Positions 61,877 through 64,000 of a DNA stretch of 64,000 bases are shown here, piece after piece; position 1 is the stretch's first letter; each line of letters starts with the position of its first letter. The translations under genes and the position numbers were made by a program. The notes below the pieces were generated by a model. The model was not told where the DNA came from, searched no databases, and saw only the letters and a list, made by a program, of their open reading frames with translations. Source of the DNA: Tenacibaculum mesophilum (GTDB lineage: Bacteria > Bacteroidota > Bacteroidia > Flavobacteriales > Flavobacteriaceae); NCBI RefSeq assembly GCF_003867075.1, contig NZ_CP032544.1, positions 1,230,001-1,294,000 of the forward strand. The letters run 5' to 3'.

Positions 61877-62260
61877 GTGCAACAATTCATCCATTATTTT
61901 TTACATTTCGGATTTCCTGTTTTTATCGCTTTCTTCTTTTTTAAAAAAAATTGGATAAAAGTTGCTATAACACTACTAGCAACTATGCTAGTAGATATAG
62001 ATCACTTATTAGCAAGCCCTATATTTGACCCAAACCGATGTAGTTTTGGGTTTCACCTATTTCATTCCTACTATGCTATTGGAGTGTATGTTATTTTACT
62101 TTTTTTTAAAAGACCATACAACATTATTGGCTTAGGGCTATTATTACATATGCTAACCGACTTTATCGATTGTTTGTTTATGTACAACACTTGTAGTTCT
62201 TGCCTAGAAAATGCTCCTGCTCAAAGACTATTAGAAGCTATAAATAAATTACTTTTTTAG
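61877..62260 (+). CDS. DUF6122 family membrane protein
   Basis: A 127-residue protein with three or four membrane helices, read from a GTG start 4 bases after the PAS gene. The segments DIDHLLASPIFDPNRCSFGF and LLLHMLTDFIDCLFMYNTC carry conserved histidines and aspartates typical of DUF6122, related in look to membrane-bound metal-dependent hydrolases (YdjM/DUF457). Function unknown. Its end overlaps the convergent gene by 12 bases. Confidence 0.85.
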   Translation: MQQFIHYFLHFGFPVFIAFFFFKKNWIKVAITLLATMLVDIDHLLASPIFDPNRCSFGFHLFHSYYAIGVYVILLFFKRPYNIIGLGLLLHMLTDFIDCLFMYNTCSSCLENAPAQRLLEAINKLLF

Positions 62261-63007
62261 CTGTAAATCACAGTACCAAAAACTTCTATCATAGTTTTTA
62301 GTAGTCGTTTCTTCTGATTTCTTAGTTTTCTTTGAATCTTGATAACAATTGTCATCATCGTTTTTATGTAACGTATACGATTTCAATACCTTCTCTCCTA
62401 TTTCAAACTCCACAGGTTTCTTAAAAATAGGACCGTCATAACAAAACGTATGGAACTCTCCATTCTCCCCACAAACATCAACTCCATCAGGAAGTTCATT
62501 AATAAAACCTTCATCAATAACTCTCCCTACAAATTCTTCTCCTAGCAATTTTGCATTCACACAAACAGTAATTGTTTTAAAGCCTAAATCTAAAAACTCT
62601 CTAAGTAATTCTTTTGTATCTTGTTTCCAAAGTGGGTAAACACCAGTAATTCCAACCTCTTGTAGCTTCGAATCGCGATATGCTCTCAAGTCTTCCAAGA
62701 AAATATCACCAAAAATACCATTTACAAGTCCTGCTTCTTTTAACTCCGCAGTCTTCTCTTTCATTCTTTGATTATATAAATCCATTGTAACCTCAGCTGG
62801 AAAATATATTTTTTCTAAAGGAATACCAATGCTTTCAGTCTGTGCATTCAGTAAATCCTCATGTAAACCATGCATTGAAACACGCTGATAATCTTGATTT
62901 ACATTTGTTATCAATTTTTGTACATCGTATTCTTTTTGTTGTAAAATTTTATACAATGCTAATGACGAATCTTTTCCTGAACTCCAGTTAAAATAGGCTT
63001 TTTTCAT
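62249..63007 (-). CDS. Diphthine--ammonia ligase-like PP-loop ATPase
   Basis: The start MKKAYFNWSSGKDSSLALYK at 63007 is preferred over one 15 bases upstream. The 252-residue product has the PP-loop SSGKDSS and the Dph6-type motifs MHGLHEDLLNAQTESIGIPL, NGIFGDIFLEDLRAYRDSKL, GVDVCGENGEFHTFCYDGPI. Eukaryotic Dph6 amidates diphthine on EF-2. Bacteria have no diphthamide, so the bacterial substrate is unknown. The gene follows rimO on the same strand. Confidence 0.87.
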   Translation of the reverse strand: MKKAYFNWSSGKDSSLALYKILQQKEYDVQKLITNVNQDYQRVSMHGLHEDLLNAQTESIGIPLEKIYFPAEVTMDLYNQRMKEKTAELKEAGLVNGIFGDIFLEDLRAYRDSKLQEVGITGVYPLWKQDTKELLREFLDLGFKTITVCVNAKLLGEEFVGRVIDEGFINELPDGVDVCGENGEFHTFCYDGPIFKKPVEFEIGEKVLKSYTLHKNDDDNCYQDSKKTKKSEETTTKNYDRSFWYCDLQLKK

Positions 63008-63020
63008 GCGACAAATATGC

Positions 63021-63048
63021 ATAAAAAAACCTGCATTGCGCAGGTTTG
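63021..63048 (-). terminator. Intrinsic terminator of rimO
   Basis: An 8-bp stem AAACCTGC/GCAGGTTT (63027-63047) has a 5-base loop followed on the minus strand by a T-run. Confidence 0.8.
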
Positions 63049-63051
63049 ATT

Positions 63052-64000
63052 TTATTTTCTCTTTTGATTTAAAGGAACTGGTCTTTCTTGTTTTACTACT
63101 GGTTTTCCGTGCAAGTCAAAATCACCTGCATCAAAAATTTCAATATCGATAAACTCTCCTAGTTTGATATAATACTCACGAGCATCAACAATTACGTCAT
63201 TATCTACATCTGGTGAGTCAAACTCGGTACGTCCGTAATAGTACTCTCCATCTTTTCTATCGAATAAACATTTGAACGTCTTTCCTATTTTCTCTTGATT
63301 CAATTCCCAAGAAATTTGCGACTGCACTTCCATGATTTCATTCACCCTTCTAAACTTTACATCCGCAGGTACATCGTCTTCTAAAACATACGCTCCTGTA
63401 TTTTCTTCATGCGAGTATTCAAAAGCTCCTAAACGCTCAAAACGCATCTCTTCTACCCAGTCTTTTAATTCTTGGAATTGCTCTTCAGTTTCTCCCGGAT
63501 ATCCAACAATTAATGTTGTACGAATTGCCATGTTTGGCACTGCCTCTCGAAATTTATGAATCAGCGAAGTCGTTTTTTCGTGCGTTGTACCACGCTTCAT
63601 CGACTTTAAAATTTCGGTATTGATATGCTGTAACGGAATATCTAGATAATTACAAACCTTTGGTTCGTTTTTCATCACTTCCAATACATCCATAGGGAAA
63701 CCTGTTGGAAATGCATAATGCAAACGAATCCACTCTATACCTTCAACTTTTACTAATTCTTTTAATAAATCTGCTAAAGCACGCTTTTTATAGATATCCA
63801 ATCCGTAATAGGTTAAATCTTGTGCGATTAGCATAATTTCCTTAATCCCTTTTTCTGCCAATTTCGTTGCTTCTGTAACCAAATCTTCAATTGGTGTCGA
63901 TTTATGCTTGCCACGCATTAACGGAATGGCACAGAACGAACACGGGCGGTCACATCCTTCTGCAATCTTTAAATAGGCATAATGCTCTGGAGTCGTGGTT
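63052..64000 (-). CDS. rimO: Ribosomal protein S12 methylthiotransferase, 5' end outside window
   Basis: The minus-strand frame stays open to the window edge, so the N-terminus is missing; about 315 residues are visible. The radical SAM cluster CDRPCSFCAIP lies at 63933-63965, so the ATG at 63918 is internal. Further landmarks are IMLIAQDLTYYGLDIY, LHYAFPTGFP, DIPLQHINTEILKSMKRG and RTTLIVGYPGETEEQF. The C-terminal TRAM domain holds YYYGRTEFDSPDVDNDVIVD. RimO adds a methylthio group to an aspartate of S12. Confidence 0.95.
   Translation of the reverse strand, partial: TTTPEHYAYLKIAEGCDRPCSFCAIPLMRGKHKSTPIEDLVTEATKLAEKGIKEIMLIAQDLTYYGLDIYKKRALADLLKELVKVEGIEWIRLHYAFPTGFPMDVLEVMKNEPKVCNYLDIPLQHINTEILKSMKRGTTHEKTTSLIHKFREAVPNMAIRTTLIVGYPGETEEQFQELKDWVEEMRFERLGAFEYSHEENTGAYVLEDDVPADVKFRRVNEIMEVQSQISWELNQEKIGKTFKCLFDRKDGEYYYGRTEFDSPDVDNDVIVDAREYYIKLGEFIDIEIFDAGDFDLHGKPVVKQERPVPLNQKRK

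Overview
The window is chromosomal DNA of a member of the Flavobacteriaceae (Bacteroidota), probably marine and Tenacibaculum-like. The genus is an inference. Supporting signs are strongly AT-rich sequence, a type IX secretion (T9SS) type B sorting domain at the left edge, a SusC-style TonB receptor with a carboxypeptidase-like N-terminus, promoters of the TTG-N19-TAnnTTTG type, a DUF5916 beta-barrel, a Bacteroidota-type Hcp, and a candidate 6S RNA beside zapA. No rRNA, tRNA, insertion sequence or CRISPR array was seen.

Bases 1-39,735 are mostly core genome. The end of a T9SS cargo protein is followed by DinB, a secreted basic protein behind a sigma-54-like promoter, RNase Y, a 6S-like RNA and ZapA. 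Next come an M23 peptidase with a TonB receptor, two small accessory genes (SMI1/KNR4 and SUFU-like), a guanidinium-exporter-like SMR protein, an XTP/dITP pyrophosphatase, and an iron/B12 ABC permease and ATPase pair whose ATPase has no ordinary start codon. An M28 peptidase, a histidine decarboxylase, an rRNA methyltransferase, a glutamate-synthase-like protein, L31, a glutamine cyclotransferase and a beta-helix lipoprotein follow. A 0.75 kb gene-free gap at 23.0-23.77 kb holds a 351-bp tandem duplication with two hairpin modules per copy. After it lie an amidohydrolase, SDR, SprT-like, ManC, a TetM-like GTPase, LpxK, Nif3-like, a coiled-coil protein with a zinc-less ribbon, and a xanthine dehydrogenase operon (xdhA-xdhB-membrane protein-xdhC-Crp/Fnr).

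Bases 39,736-54,733 are an accessory island. It opens with a 23-bp tandem repeat array. Eight unrelated small genes follow, all on the + strand, separated by related imperfect inverted-repeat elements that recall integron-type cassette junctions. A broken 3' fragment of holA (DNA polymerase III delta subunit) comes next. The island ends with a minus-strand locus that looks like a type VI secretion payload system. An Hcp with a C-terminal extension is followed by a 483-residue putative effector and a lipoprotein, then four displaced copies of the effector's C-terminal tip, each followed by its own paralogous lipoprotein. The copies share a ~210-bp linker and decay with distance from the full-length effector. 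I interpret this as a shufflable bank of effector tips and immunity proteins; it is the most novel item here.

Bases 54,734-64,000 return to core genome: sucC, a DUF5916 protein, LolD-like ATPase, CPBP protease, TIGR02757, a LOV-like PAS protein lacking the photoactive cysteine, DUF6122, a diphthine--ammonia ligase-like ATPase and the 3' part of rimO.
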